DNA from: Cymbomonas tetramitiformis
Taxonomy: Eukaryota; Chlorophyta; Pyramimonadophyceae; Pyramimonadales; Pyramimonadaceae
Direction: 5' to 3'
Length of the DNA stretch: 64,000 nucleotides
Assembly (NCBI GenBank): GCA_001247695.2
Contig: LGRX02025851.1
Location: 42,346-106,345 of the forward strand
Below, piece by piece: positions 31,357 to 42,201 of the stretch. Every line of letters starts with the position of its first letter. Within the stretch, counting starts at the first letter, position 1. Below the pieces are notes generated by a model. It was given only the letters and a program-made list of their open reading frames with translations. It was not told the DNA's origin and ran no database searches. The position numbers were made by a program, and so were the translations under genes.

Positions 31357-33610
31357 TTACGCGTCCACTTCAGGTGCTACCGCTACCGCTACGCAATTAT
31401 CAAAAGCTTCGTCTTCATCGGAATCATCCGATTCATTCAAGTCACCTAGGTCCTTGCGCGTGCGTTTGGATTGTTGTGCAAGCAAAGCGACGACTATCTG
31501 CGCGTATTGCTCGTTCGGTATACTCCGTTCGGGGTCTTTCGCATCCGCATTCCATGCCAACACTATTTCATTCTTATCGAAAGTCTCGGTAGACGGTCGG
31601 TGCCCCGGTGGCGCTGCGAAAGCTCCTGGGTGACTCGCAAGCTGCTTGCCGAGGTGCTTCTTCTTGGTGTCGGTGTGCTTTTTGGGTTGGAAATAGCGAT
31701 ATAGCAGCTGTTGAGTTGACGGATACCGCGCCTCCACCTTCACCAAGTACAACGGATCCGACCATTCGCTTCGCCTCAGTTGTACGCGGAAAGCGAACTT
31801 GTCGTTTTCAAATTCCACCGCGAGAGCCACTGCAAAGCTGCCGACTGTCATCTGGCCGTAGATGACCTCCCACTGGGCGTTGTCCACGTACTGCTCTGCT
31901 TGCTTTTGGGCTCGACCTTGGTGTTTCCGTTTACCGTTGTACACTTCTATCGGCGCTCGATCAATTCGGCGTTGGATGCGCACCGGTATAGCGGGGACGG
32001 CGGCAGCCCCGGCAGCTTCTATCGCCAACGCGGGCGCCTCTATCAGTCGAACCAAGGTGGCATTGCGCTCGATGGCGATTTTCTCGGGATGCTGGAAGGG
32101 TATCGCGGGCGCTTGACATTCTCCACCAGCAGTTAGGTGGCGCTGTTTCTCGATGACATCCTCGCGCCAAAACTTTCCGTGCACGTCCGTGAGCTTTGTG
32201 CCCAAAATGTCCTTCAACGCCTGTAAGGTATGCTCAAGCTTTTCGATGCCTTCTTCGGTAAAAGGAATCGGCTTGATGTATCCAGGCCCCGCGACAGGAT
32301 ATAGAAGCAAGCTTTGCCAATGGAGTCTCGGGTAACCATTTGGGTGAAATGGAATACTGTTTGTACTGCATGCCCACTTCGCCGTGCTCGTCCTTCTTGA
32401 ACTTGAAAGCCTGCTGTGCTAAAATATTGTGGCAATCGAAGACGTGACCATCAAACCAAGAGCTGAAGTCGAAGATCTTCTCGGTGTGCTCGCACGTTAC
32501 ACCATCCGTAAAGCATGCTTGTGCGAACTCTATCATCTCGTCGAGCGTCCAAGCTTGCTTGCGTCGTAGACGCACGGAGAAGCGTGAAAACATCTGGTCA
32601 ATGTTCTCGTGCGTATGTCCCACCAACAGAAAGTTGAGTTTCACCTTGCGAAAGACGTCCGTGTGAACCAGCCAAGCTGCGTATGCCAACATCAACTTGC
32701 TCTTGTTGGTGCTCACATTGTCAAGCTGTACATACAATACTTCCGGCATCGGGTATGAATTTTCCCCGTCCCCGTTGCGTCGATGCTCTTGAATGCGGAG
32801 GATATCCCGGTGCAAAACGTTGACAAGGAAGTTCGCATCGTCCTTGAAGTTGGCGTAGTTGAAATCCATGAAGCGGCCCACGTTCTCGATCATGCTCCCC
32901 ATGTTGTGCACGTCAAGGAAGTCCTTAGAGTCCAGATGTTTAGGGATACGTCAAAATTGTGGCAGTCGGGTGGTCCACTGCGTCATGCCATCGATGATCA
33001 CCGAGGCATACTTATGCCAAGTTTTGTTCATGGCAATGCTCTTGGTCATATTCGCTTTACGACCATGTTTGTAGAACTTCTGGCGCTCCGCTCGTGCGAT
33101 TGCCAGATGTTTGTTGAGAGGCCCGTTGTATTGCGCTGTACAAGGTACACAAATTCGGGTCAGTGAAAAAATTACATAAGCATATAAACACATCACAAAG
33201 CTATTCAAGAATATTCACCTTTTTGAGATTTAGTTAAGCCTTCCTTCAATAACTTGAAGGACGCGCAAACATCGCACTGAGAAAATCGGTTCACCGATGG
33301 AATCTTGAGTCAAGAGCTGCAATCTTCGTCAAATACTTTGTAGAAGTAACTGAGAGAGATCTTTTTGCTCTCCTCATTCTCACGCAAGCCCTCGATGTAC
33401 TCGTCCCACAGCTCTTCGATGGTCAAACCATCCGAAAGGTGAATCTCGGCTTTGTCAGGTTGGGGTTGTCCGTATTCGTCGGCGTATTTCTTGATCCATG
33501 CGACGACCGACTCGCGTTTCAGGGAATCTTGTGGTTGTCCTCCTCGTACGTCAATCGATGAACAAACGTGCGTCGGCCCTCAATGACCTGGTGGCTCCAG
33601 AGCGTTTACT
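31357..33610 (-). pseudogene. DUF7869-like gene of the DNA transposon (candidate transposase)
   Basis: Reads on minus from about 33610. An N-terminal part (RESVVAWIKKYADEYG) leads to a possible zinc-binding FSQCDVCASFK, then an 83-bp GT-AG intron (33136-33218, phase kept), VIIDGMTQW, a central region with QLDNVSTNKS and the signature LLVGHTHENIDQMFSRFS (about 32595-32645), and a Lys/Arg-rich C-terminal half ending in acidic residues with TAA at 31357-31359. GHTHEN-D-x-F-R is typical of DUF7869-like proteins found in many algal and protist genomes. Damage: two in-frame TGA codons (before LKIP and after LPQF) and one frameshift near 32300. It is the best candidate for the transposase of the surrounding element, but catalytic residues are not established. 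Confidence 0.55.
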
Positions 33611-33625
33611 GGAGCAGGCGCTAAT

Positions 33626-36466
33626 GTGGATATGTCTCAAGTGGCCACCCCATCTGAGGCAAGGAAGGCAGCCGAGGAGGCCGCACATGGGTGGCACGCT
33701 AAGCTGAAAGTGGAGCATTCAATCAAGTTAGATTATGCGGAGAAAGCTGAGCTGTGCAAGAAAATCGAGATGGAGCACCGGTGGCCGAATCCGATGTCGA
33801 CCGACGAGGCGTCGGAGCAAGGGAGTGTGTTCCGTCTCCCCATCAAGTGCCTGTACCACGCAAAGGGGTACGAGGCTTCCCGGGATCAAGAGAGGGGCTG
33901 GGTGAACGAGATCAAGTCCTGCAGGAAAGAGAACCCGTGGGCCCCTTTCAATGCGGGTCTCGTTGCGATCGACGATGTCAAAACCCGTGCCGAATTCTCC
34001 CTGAAAAAAGCACTGAGGGGAGAATACAGAGGCAAGGTTTCTGGGCACCAGCATTGTTATCAAGCCACCGACGAGTGTAACGAGGAAGTCCCGTTGGAGG
34101 TAGATTTCCAGTCCTTCGAGAGCAAGATCTACATCGGTCTCACGCCTGACATGATTCGGTTCTTAGGCGAGATGCAGAACTCGATCGATCAGAGGCAAAA
34201 AGGTAAAGACAACACTCAGTTCATGCAAGGGCTCCGCTCGACCCTTTTCGAAAAGCATGGGGTCGTGTACACCATCTACCGAGAAGCGTTGATCTCCGAG
34301 TTCGAAGCTAGCGTCCCCGAGGACGCCGAAGAGGGCGACACTCGTCAACCTGGGCGGTACCAGGCCGGAGGGCTGGTGGAAAAAATGGCGACATACGAAT
34401 CAGAGCATGAATTTGCAATCCCGGATCCCGTGAAATATCCCAAGGGATTCCAGTACATCGAGGAGCATGCGACGGGGGAGCAGGAAGAGGAAGAGCAGAC
34501 GGTGACGGTGCTGGACGATGACATCGACGCTCACCTCGATCGGGTCACAGATTGGTACCCCGTAATGTCTCACTTGAACCAGTCGATGGAGACGCATGTG
34601 AAGCAAATAGCGATGTCCAAGCATTCCGTATTCGGCAGCACGCTTATCAACGTCTACTTCATGCACTGGACCGTTGCAAATTTCCGGCCGCAGACGTGGA
34701 ACCTCTGCGTTAGCATCATGGAGGCTTACAGAAGGTTTGACCTGAAGGGCATGAAAAACCCTTTGGCTTCGAAGACCAAAAAGCGCAAGGCCTCATCTTC
34801 GCCCGCTAGCGGACCCTCCAAGAAAGCTGGCAAAAAGGCCACCTTCAACCGACAGGTAAATTATTTTTTGCTTCTGCTTCAAACAGTGTTTTCCCTCCCA
34901 AAGCATTCTTTTCTATATTTTGAGACATGCTAAAAATGTTTTTTTTTTACTTATAGCTGGAAGACGAGGTGCAACGAGGAGGCGGGGACGGAGCGGGGGG
35001 CTCGTCTAGAGGGGCAGGCATTTTGGTGGAAGAAGCTCAGTTTCTCCACAATGCCAAATCCATGGGTATGACGTTCTGGATTAACTTGAGCGGCTTGGCG
35101 GGGAATGCGGAGTTCGACAAGGTGGACACGTATCTGCGCCTGATTATTGAGAAGGAGATCTCACTAACAGAGGGGGGCAATATGATAAGCCAGTTCAAGA
35201 AGGAACGCATGGTGCAGAAGCACTTCGTGTCCGCGGCAGGATTGCAAACCTGGGACGAATTCAAGACGGAGTTCACCCCCTACTGGAGCTCCCAAGAGAA
35301 AATCGAGTCGTTGATCGGCTGCTTACAGTCCGCGAAGGGGGGAGCGCGCCGGGGGGTCTGGGGAAGTTCCGCTAGCGATCTTCAATTACGTCGAGAACGC
35401 GCGGGCAAATCTCAAAGAAGCGCAGGCGCCAAGCGCGGCTCACATCCTAGGCTTGCAACAGGTCGAGGTGAAAGTCGACATCAAACTGTATCGGGAGGCG
35501 CGGACCGACGGGCCGCAGCCTAAGGTTGCAGGAGAGGCGGACCTGGAGGGCGACGAGCCCACACATCAGGAGGACGTGACGATGTTTCCTCATTGGAAGA
35601 TCGTCAAGAACAGCATGGACGATTTGAAGGACATCCCGAGACTGCCCTTCACGGGGGCGGTCATCGACTGCAATTACGCGCTCGACAAGGAGAAGACTCC
35701 CGACGCGATGATGACCAAGGAGGAGGTGCAAACGTTCCTGGAGTCTTTCAACGCCAAGACCACCGCCCCGGCATGGACAGTCGCTTTCTTTTGCGGTTTC
35801 GTCCAACAAACCGATTTTCTGGAGGTGATTGACAATTACTGTTCCGGCCGCGCGGAGCGGTTCTTCTGGCACAAGCAGAACGTGCACATGAACCCCAACA
35901 AGTCCGTACGCTACAATGACGTTGAATGTGGGGTCCTGGGGTACCATGTAAAGAGCGATGCCGCGGGGGAGTCTTCTAAAAAGCCGGAGTGGATGTTCAA
36001 CTTTGATCTGGGGGAAGGTGAACGTTACAGCCGCGCGTCACTTTTGCGCGGCTTCCCGGTTGTGCACCAGATGTTCAAACGCGACGGCAAAGTCGTCAAT
36101 AACCATCAGAAACCCCTAGCTCTGTTGATGGAGCTGATCCAGTGCCACATGCTCGGTGACAATCCGGGCAAGGTGGATGAGGACGGCCATCCACTCAACT
36201 GGATTCTCGACGCTTGCTGCGGCGTCGGCTCAACGTCCATGGCCGCCATCAGGTGTGGTTTGAACGCGATCGGTTTCGACCACGACCCGTACATGGTCAG
36301 CTCTGCGCAGCAACGGCTGACCAATTTCGACGCCGAGCCCGATCCGGATGCCGAGACGAAGCCAAAAAAGAAGACTGACCCGACGAGTAAGGGGAAGGGA
36401 GTTGCCACTGTCGATTCTGATGAAGGAGACGTAGATGAAGATGAGCCAGAAGAGAATACTGAATAA
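33626..36466 (+). CDS. Beta-class DNA N4/N6 methyltransferase carried by the DNA transposon
   Basis: Two exons, 33626-34855 and 34957-36466, with a 101-bp phase-0 GT-AG intron. A one-base frameshift at a G-run (about 35336-35341) separates the frames within exon 2. Product about 910 residues. The N-terminal two-thirds is helical with an Lys/Ser-rich segment and no known domain. The C-terminal methyltransferase has the beta-class order: motif IV (VIDCNY, 35660-35677; DPPY in active relatives, here DCNY), then QKPLALLMELIQC (motif X), then motif I ILDACCGVGSTSMAA (about 36203-36247) and the acidic FDHDPY. Methylation of adenine-N6 or cytosine-N4 would be expected if active; the Pro-to-Cys/Asn changes at motif IV make activity uncertain. 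It is transcribed divergently from the DUF7869-like gene. Confidence 0.6.
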
Positions 36467-36720
36467 ATTGGCAGGATTTGTCGACCGCCCTGACTGATAG
36501 TATCAGTCATGCCTCGACGGTATAGGGTGAAAAGTACTCTGCTCGTAAACATTTGAATAAAGAATGATACATGCATGCATATTTCGGTGTTTTCATTGTA
36601 CGCATACCGCACTTTTCTAGCTTGTTGCCTTTATGTATCCCTATTTCGCGCATAAATATCACTAAACCCTGATTTTTATGAATATATGAAATATATATAA
36701 ATCCAAAAATGACATATGAT

Positions 36721-36747
36721 AATGTCATTTTCATCGAATAGTGTGTT
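36721..36747 (-). repeat. Right terminal inverted repeat of the DNA transposon
   Basis: Perfect inverted copy of 17221-17247, outer end GTGTGTT, followed by TCTA (36748-36751), the second target duplication. Confidence 0.9.
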
Positions 36748-36751
36748 TCTA

Positions 36752-37285
36752 TGCTACTTACAAGTCGTATAGCACTACAATCCAAATCTCCGCTTAAATT
36801 AATGTTATTTCCAGAATTTCCGACAGCCAACACTTGGCTCAAACTACCAATACTTCCAGAATTTATAGCACCGCTTCTTACTTCATTTGACGCTAAATCA
36901 TAATATAATTGTACACTTTCTGAAGATACATCAGGACTTGCTCGGATGGGTTTAATATAACAAGAATTATTTACACCAGCATTCAGTTCAACACCACTTG
37001 CGTTTAAAATGATTGTATTATCAATAACCGTAGCACTTTGTGCAGAGTTCTGTCCGGCCAACGCACCAATATTAATAGAATTTTCGCCAGCCAAATATTC
37101 CCCACTATATTTACCAATATTGACGGAATTCTCCGAAGCAAAGTTTTGACCTGCGTCGTCCCCAACGTTTACAACGTAAGCCTTACATTGATTATTACCG
37201 GCTCCGCTACCTATACATATTGAATCGTTTAAACAATTGAAAGCCCCACTATTCCTGCCTATCAAAACCGAACGTTCTGCGTATC
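36752..37285 (-). CDS. Fibre A, proximal part with head-type repeats
   Basis: The frame runs on minus from about 37285 to the transposon border. It contains repeated short motifs of the trimeric-adhesin/fibre head type: SVNIGKYSGEYLAGEN, SINIGALAGQNS, VVNVGDDAGQNF and SICIGSGAGNN, roughly every 16-20 residues. Such NxG/IGxxAG repeats form a stacked trimeric beta-roll. It joins in phase to the part ending at 16709. The true N-terminus is missing: upstream DNA is the polymerase relic, so a deletion fused the two genes near 37270-37300. Confidence 0.6.
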
Positions 37286-38949
37286 CTTTGGAGGTTTTCT
37301 TTGAACGTTGATGTCATGCTCCACTATCAATCGGAAATCAAATTTGGAACCGCAATGAGCGATGAATGTGTGGCCAGCATGTTTGTCTAGACAGGCTCAT
37401 TCAAGAAACTCTCCGATGGTTTTATGAATCACATGTGTACCATCATGGTACTGACTTTCACAATGATTTACAACCAACCTACCGTCGTCGTTTCGAGTTT
37501 CAAAATCAAACCATACAATTGATTCAGGTGATAATACGGGTTTTGGTTTGACTTGTGTCATATAGCATTTGTGTTCATACAATTCGCACACAGTCTTGCA
37601 ACTGGGACATGCTCTGTATCCACACACGTGTTTCTCCGTGGGATTAAACTTAACCGAACACTTTCCACACTTGTGAAGCTGATTGCACGTCACCAATTCT
37701 CTGTGCAGATTGTAGCAATCCTCGTTCATAAACTTTCGATTGCAAACATCACAATGATGCCATTGCTTGTTTCCTTTTGACAACCGTACTTCCTTGCTCG
37801 CAAAGATGCATTTCTGAGATTTGCATTGGGTGCAAGATGGACGATAGGTTTTCCCTCTGAAGCAGTCAATACGTGTGATGGGCTCGTAATGATTGTCATT
37901 CAATAATATGTGGAAGCTGTCACTATAACTTGAAAACTCGTCGCGTTCGTTGAAGTATGGGGGATAGTACATAATTGGTTCACCTCCAAGTCGTTCGGTG
38001 ATGCCCCACACAAATATATTTCTGCTTTAATACTTCTCTAAGCATGGAAAGTCTTCTATGTTGATTCCTTCATCAACATCCTTTTTCGGAAACAATTTCA
38101 GACGCAGTCGATGTGAGGCTAATGTTATGTTGCCCTTATGACCGCTGGCGTCTCGTTTCAGTTGTTTCCACTTATTCTCATATTGATTTTTGCATACAAC
38201 ATTGTCGCTTAGCATTATATCTAATTTTCTTTTTCTATCAAGCAGTTCCAAAGATTTTATACCACAGTTGTTGCGGGATTCAATCTTAATGACGCATTGC
38301 TTAAGTCGCAATTCTGCCGTATTTTTTGGTGCGGCTAAGCATCGAGACCCCTTGCCTTCTGGCGGTTTGGATGAGTAGTATTCTACCTCTACATCTTTAG
38401 CAACCTCAACCGACTTTTTGCTGCTATCTCCACCCTTCGGACTTTGCAGCATCTCTTCAAACTTCATCATCACATCTTGACGGTCGGAACCTTTCACCCA
38501 TTTGGATGTAGTCCCATCCTCGAAGACCGCTCTCATTGATACTCGCTCAACTCCTTTGTCTTCTCCGGTAACCAATAGTTCAGACTGCTACCATCAGGTG
38601 CTGCTCTTTGTAAAAACGTTGTGAATGGTACCTTCAACTTCTCAACGTCTGTGCTAAACTTCTTTATATGTCTCTTGGAATCTCCAATGCTGTACTTTTG
38701 AATCTCATCAAGTCTACTTTGTTGTTTGGCAGGTTTCTTCTCTATCTTGGTCCATTGTCGCCTGGTGACTTTCTCAACCTTCTCTTTCGATTTCCGATAG
38801 TTCTTCTTGTAATCACGTATAGCTTTGGCTCTATCATCACCGGTTAGGTTTCTACTTTGTAGATTTTCCCAATCGTCGGCTGTAAGCTTATGGCGAGCCT
38901 CCGGATTTTGTTTTCTTGATTTGGGGGGGCATCTTCCTATACTATACAA
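37286..38949 (-). pseudogene. Protein-primed family B DNA polymerase relic (N-terminal part)
   Basis: N-terminal region of a polinton-type DNA polymerase. It starts with a basic segment (RKSKEKVEKVTRRQW), then a Cys/His-rich region (CTQCKSQKC, CDVCNRKF, CGKC, CPSCKTVC), exonuclease motif I IVWFDFETRND (about 37500) and, past a stop, exonuclease motif II TFIAHCGSKFDFR (about 37330-37370). The palm, thumb and priming-loop regions are absent because a deletion joins the gene to fibre A. Damage: frameshift near 38560, TAA at 38027-38029, TGA at 37397-37399. Length before truncation about 555 codons, versus well over 1,000 in intact relatives. Confidence 0.75.
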
Positions 38950-39011
38950 TTATATTTTTGTGACGTCGCTGCGTTTATCGGAAACAATCTTCGATTGTTT
39001 CTTTTGCTTTC

Positions 39012-39503
39012 TCATATCGGAAACAACGGCAACATTCTTTGAATGTTGCTTATCTTCGATTGTTTCTTTTGCTTTTTCAACTTTTCCCGTTTCTCAATAT
39101 CATCTATGGAGTCACGAAATGTGTTTACACCGGTGAATTCTGCAGTAGTAGGCCTTTGAAACACAGAGTCGCCCGTTATTGTACCAGTGCTCGTTTTGTC
39201 CAAAGGTGCTACCATAATAGGAGCTATCATACGAGGTGCTTTAGTAGGTAGAGCTGGGTCCTTAATGGGCTGTTGGTAGACTGGCTGTCCGGTTGGAGTG
39301 CCATGGTCTAAAACTGTTCTATTTGTGGATTTCTTTTTTACTACGGGTCGACCACGTAAGCTTTTGAGATTTTTTCCTTGTGACATCTTACCAGGTCTCT
39401 TTTTTACTCCATGTTCTTGTCTATACTCAGCGGCACACGCTTTTAATTTTGCTATCCAGGTTTCTCTGGTCATGTATACATCAGGAATCAAAAAAGGTGG
39501 CAC
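39012..39503 (-). CDS. Basic small protein of the polinton-like element, unknown function
   Basis: Open from 39503, but the first ATG is at about 39473 (MTRETWIAKLKAC), giving about 153 residues. Lys/Arg-rich at both ends with a Pro/Thr-rich middle. It lies between the polymerase relic and the divergent promoter and is transcribed leftward. I do not recognise it; a DNA-binding or virion core role is possible from composition only. Confidence 0.45.
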   Translation of the reverse strand: MPPFLIPDVYMTRETWIAKLKACAAEYRQEHGVKKRPGKMSQGKNLKSLRGRPVVKKKSTNRTVLDHGTPTGQPVYQQPIKDPALPTKAPRMIAPIMVAPLDKTSTGTITGDSVFQRPTTAEFTGVNTFRDSIDDIEKREKLKKQKKQSKISNIQRMLPLFPI

Positions 39504-39565
39504 ATTAGGTCATATTATAGACTATATATATAATAACCAGAATATAACCTAATATGCCACCTTTC
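39493..39565. promoter_or_regulatory. Palindromic divergent promoter of the polinton-like element
   Basis: GGTGGCACATTAGGT and ACCTAATATGCCACC face each other across an AT-rich core, TCATATTATAGACTATATATA. The block separates two divergent genes (39503 leftward, 39554 rightward) and overlaps both starts. A second copy of the left arm plus core occurs at 55267-55320, where an LTR element cut off the right arm. A conserved arm and TATA-like core at two separate sites argue for a real promoter family. Confidence 0.65.
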
Positions 39566-39766
39566 TGGTTTCATCGAGAAATCGTAAGTCAAATTCAGAA
39601 ATATTATTTTCTTAGGGTATCTTATAGTGACTTAATGCCACTTAAAGGGGAAAAAATTACCGATAGTGCAACGTTAGAGCGTCTCGCCAAAATGAGAGAA
39701 AGCTTTAGAGACACGTCGAGCAAAGGCAAAAGTCAAATCAGATTTGAAGATGGCCGAACAACTTAA
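39554..39766 (+). CDS. 70-residue protein of the polinton-like element, unknown
   Basis: ATG at 39554 immediately after the palindromic promoter. Starts MPPFWFHREIVSQ and ends in a basic/acidic helix (ATLERLAKMRESFRDTS). Overlaps the next gene by 23 bp in another frame. Not recognised. Confidence 0.45.
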   Translation: MPPFWFHREIVSQIQKYYFLRVSYSDLMPLKGEKITDSATLERLAKMRESFRDTSSKGKSQIRFEDGRTT

Positions 39767-40100
39767 GGAAAATGAGAAAGTTGTTGCAGCTCAGGAAACT
39801 ATAAAGAAAGCTTCAACAAAACCTCCTGCTGAACCGGAACCGGAACCAGCATCAGAGCCAGAAGAAGTCGAACACGTGGTTGTTAAGAAACCAAAAACAC
39901 CTAAGAAGAAACCAAAAAAACAGGTAGTCATCGTTGAATCGGACAGCTCTGAATCTGAAGAAGAACCTCAGGTAATTGTTAGGAAGAGTACCAGGCGTAA
40001 GCAAAGCCGAGTTGCATCTCAATCACCACCTCGAAAAAGAGACGCCGAGATGGAACCGGGATATGAGAAAGCTTACTCAAGTCTATTTCTATCATTATAG
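39744..40100 (+). CDS. Charged low-complexity protein of the polinton-like element
   Basis: 118 residues with alternating acidic (EPEPEPASEPEEVEH, ESDSSESEEEP) and basic (KKPKTPKKKPKKQ, RKSTRRKQSR) blocks. The first good start may be MAEQLKENEK (39750). It lies 3 bp before the packaging ATPase, so the two are probably co-transcribed. Composition suggests a disordered nucleic-acid-binding or scaffold protein; no family recognised. Confidence 0.5.
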   Translation: MKMAEQLKENEKVVAAQETIKKASTKPPAEPEPEPASEPEEVEHVVVKKPKTPKKKPKKQVVIVESDSSESEEEPQVIVRKSTRRKQSRVASQSPPRKRDAEMEPGYEKAYSSLFLSL

Positions 40101-40103
40101 TAT

Positions 40104-40574
40104 ATGCAGTTCCAACGACTGAAAGATAAACCATATGATATTCAAGTGCCAAAGAGTTCAGCGTTTCCAATTGACACACCCGATGATTTTATTCAATTGC
40201 ACGGGGTCATATTAGCGTGTGCGAAACGTGGTACGGGAAAATCGTGTAGTCTTACACACCTACTTCGATTGATGCAGCAAAACCGTGCTCTAGACAGATT
40301 GATTCTTGCGAGTCCGACTTATCATAACAATATGCATTATTACAAAGACTTACCGCTTGATGAAGGTGATGTATTAGAGCCTACCGTCGATGTCCCGCAA
40401 CAGATTGAAGGTATCCTTGATACCGAAGCTCAAGAGTATGATGAATATCAAGAGAAGCTAGAACGTTATAAGAAGGTAATGAAAATGTTAAACAATAATA
40501 ACATAAGTGTGTATGAGATTCCGGGTGAATTGCTATTGGAATTTGGTGATGAGAATGGAAACATTCTCCCTCCC
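40104..40574 (+). CDS. Packaging ATPase, N-terminal part (split by LTR element)
   Basis: The FtsK/HerA-type genome-packaging ATPase of polintons and related viruses. Walker A is ILACAKRGTGKSCSL (about 40205-40250), followed by RLILASPTYHNN. The frame is intact up to the LTR element at 40575, where it meets the target duplication CTCCC (40570-40574). The remainder of the gene, with Walker B, resumes at 54334. The enzyme would use ATP to translocate the genome into capsids. The gene shows no other damage, so the insertion is what killed it. Confidence 0.8.
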
Positions 40575-41267
40575 TGTGCCCGGAGGCACAGCGTGAGCCA
40601 ATATGTCTATGCGTCCGTATGTGTGTCATCGGGGGTAATCTGGGATTGGCACGATGACAGTGAAATTGGGCTTGAAATCACGATGAGAATGAATACCAGA
40701 TGTCCGGGGTATGACAGTATGACACTATGACACTATGACAGTATGACAGTATGACACTATAGTAGTATGACAGTACTGTGGGGGGTGTCATCGTGGAACT
40801 CAGTCAGACCCTCGAAGAATGGTCAGATTCGCATCGGGGTTGAAAAGACAATGAAATCGAATATCAGATATTAAGGTTATGACAGTATGACAGTATGACG
40901 CTATGACAGTATGACAGTATGACAGTACAGTAGTATGACAGTACTGTGGGGCAGTCATCGTGTCAGCCTGTTGGCATAACATCTGAATCGAGAATGACGA
41001 ATCGGAATTAGAAATGAGATCGGATCGGGAACTGAACGTTGAGCCGAAGTGTGACATCGGCTCTCGAGTGGTTGACCCTGCAACCTGAGTGACGAGTGAA
41101 TAAGTAGAGCACTTGAGAAGTGTTTAGCCTTCAGAACTCGGAACCGAATTATCGTTTGCACCTCAATCTGGCCCTGATCCAGTATATTATAAAAATCCGA
41201 ATTGTGTACCTTTGCACGTTCAATCAAAAACATATCTCCGAGCATCTGTCGTCGTGCCCCTGGCACA
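40575..41267 (+). repeat. 5' LTR of the dual-methyltransferase element
   Basis: 693 bp, TGTGCCCGG...GGCACA. It contains arrays of TGACAGTATGACAC(T)A units and a TATA-like TATTATAAAAAT at about 41185-41196. It matches 53604-54328 except for small repeat-number differences. Confidence 0.9.
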
Positions 41268-41269
41268 TT

Positions 41270-41280
41270 TGGTATCAGCG
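41270..41280 (+). other. Primer-binding site (initiator tRNA-Met type)
   Basis: TGGTATCAGCG starts two bases after the LTR. The first eight bases equal the usual initiator-tRNA-Met primer site of plant gypsy elements. The element at 55327 has the same site at 56085 with the same two-base gap. Confidence 0.75.
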
Positions 41281-42021
41281 TGCTGCGATTTCGCCTCTGC
41301 GCAACTCGCCCACGGGCCTTTTGAAACTTCCGTTGTGATACAGGGGGAGAGCTGCACTTCCGGCTATCTGGGCGCAATTTTAGCCTCCGTAAGTACATTT
41401 TTTTTCGTATACAACGGCCGTATCCTTTGGAAAACATCTCCAAAACTTCATATTTTCGTCCCTTAACACTGGGGGCTCAACCAGGCTCAGAAAAGTCAAC
41501 ATTCGTTTTCCGATCTTAAACTCCAAGTCTGCCCCAGGCTACAAACAACCGTCAGGGAGCACCCTAAAGGGTTTCCCCGGTTTATAGTAGCCAGGAAAAC
41601 CTCATAGCCCACTTTCTAGAGCCTTAAAAAGGCGAAAAACAGCCAAAAACAGCCCAAAATAGCCGTTTTAGCCCGTTTTCAGCCTACCCCAAAACCTTCC
41701 ACAGTAGCCCCCACCACCAAAAACTCCTTCCCCAGACCCCATAGGACACCCTAGAACCCCTCAATACCGCCCTCACGGCCACCAGCAGTTGGGAAAGCCC
41801 CTCAAAACAGCGCTTTTAGTGGCTTCTGGACAGTTCCTGGACAGTTTCTGGACACCTCTGGTTTACCCTCTGGCCGGAATATTTTGGGAGTGTACGAAGT
41901 CCGGTTACCTTCTGGGACCTTGCTGAGCTTTCTGGTTGCAGTTTCTTGACCCCTGCCTGCATACATAGGCACTTGAAATCTGTGTCGCGGAGCCCTGGCG
42001 AAATTTTGAGTTCGCCGGTGC

Positions 42022-42201
42022 ATGGCAGTACCCCCTTCGCCAGAAGAATACAGAAGAGCGTGGTGGAAACAAGGTCCCATCAAGTGGGTATTCCCCCCTG
42101 ACCCTACCTACCCACCAGCAGGCGCCTTCTGGCAGAGCGGTCCTTGGAGCGGTCCTCCTTCCCCCTCCTCCTCTTCAGACGACGAGGTGGAAGACAACTG
42201 A
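42022..42201 (+). CDS. 59-residue accessory ORF upstream of gag
   Basis: ATG 42022, TGA 42199-42201. Product AVPPSPEEYRRAWWKQG, then KWVFPPDPTYPP, then a Ser/Pro stretch and acidic tail DDEVEDN. It resembles the next frame (see 42202-42424): both have (A/x)(V/I)PP..YR.W..QG, a F.PDP..P segment and a Pro/Ser-rich acidic tail. The paralogy supports real coding. Function unknown. Confidence 0.4.
   Translation: MAVPPSPEEYRRAWWKQGPIKWVFPPDPTYPPAGAFWQSGPWSGPPSPSSSSDDEVEDN

Larger units (their letters stand above)
17221..36747. mobile_element. TIR DNA transposon with DUF7869-like and DNA methyltransferase genes
   Basis: The ends are perfect 27-bp inverted repeats (17221-17247 and 36721-36747, outer bases AACACACTATTCG), flanked by TCTA duplications in the fibre A gene. 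Without the 13.9 kb LTR element inside it, the transposon is about 5.7 kb. It has two divergent genes: a degraded DUF7869-like gene on minus (31357-33610) and a methyltransferase gene on plus (33626-36466), each with a short intron. I do not recognise the superfamily. A 4-bp duplication and long perfect repeats indicate cut-and-paste transposition, and the DUF7869-like protein is the natural transposase candidate by elimination. Confidence 0.8.

Noticed and set aside
17221..36747. Inverted repeat inside a fibre gene read as an invertible tail-fibre segment
   Set aside because: TCTA duplications outside the repeats and the in-phase join of the two fibre parts show a transposon insertion; no alternative fibre end is encoded inside.
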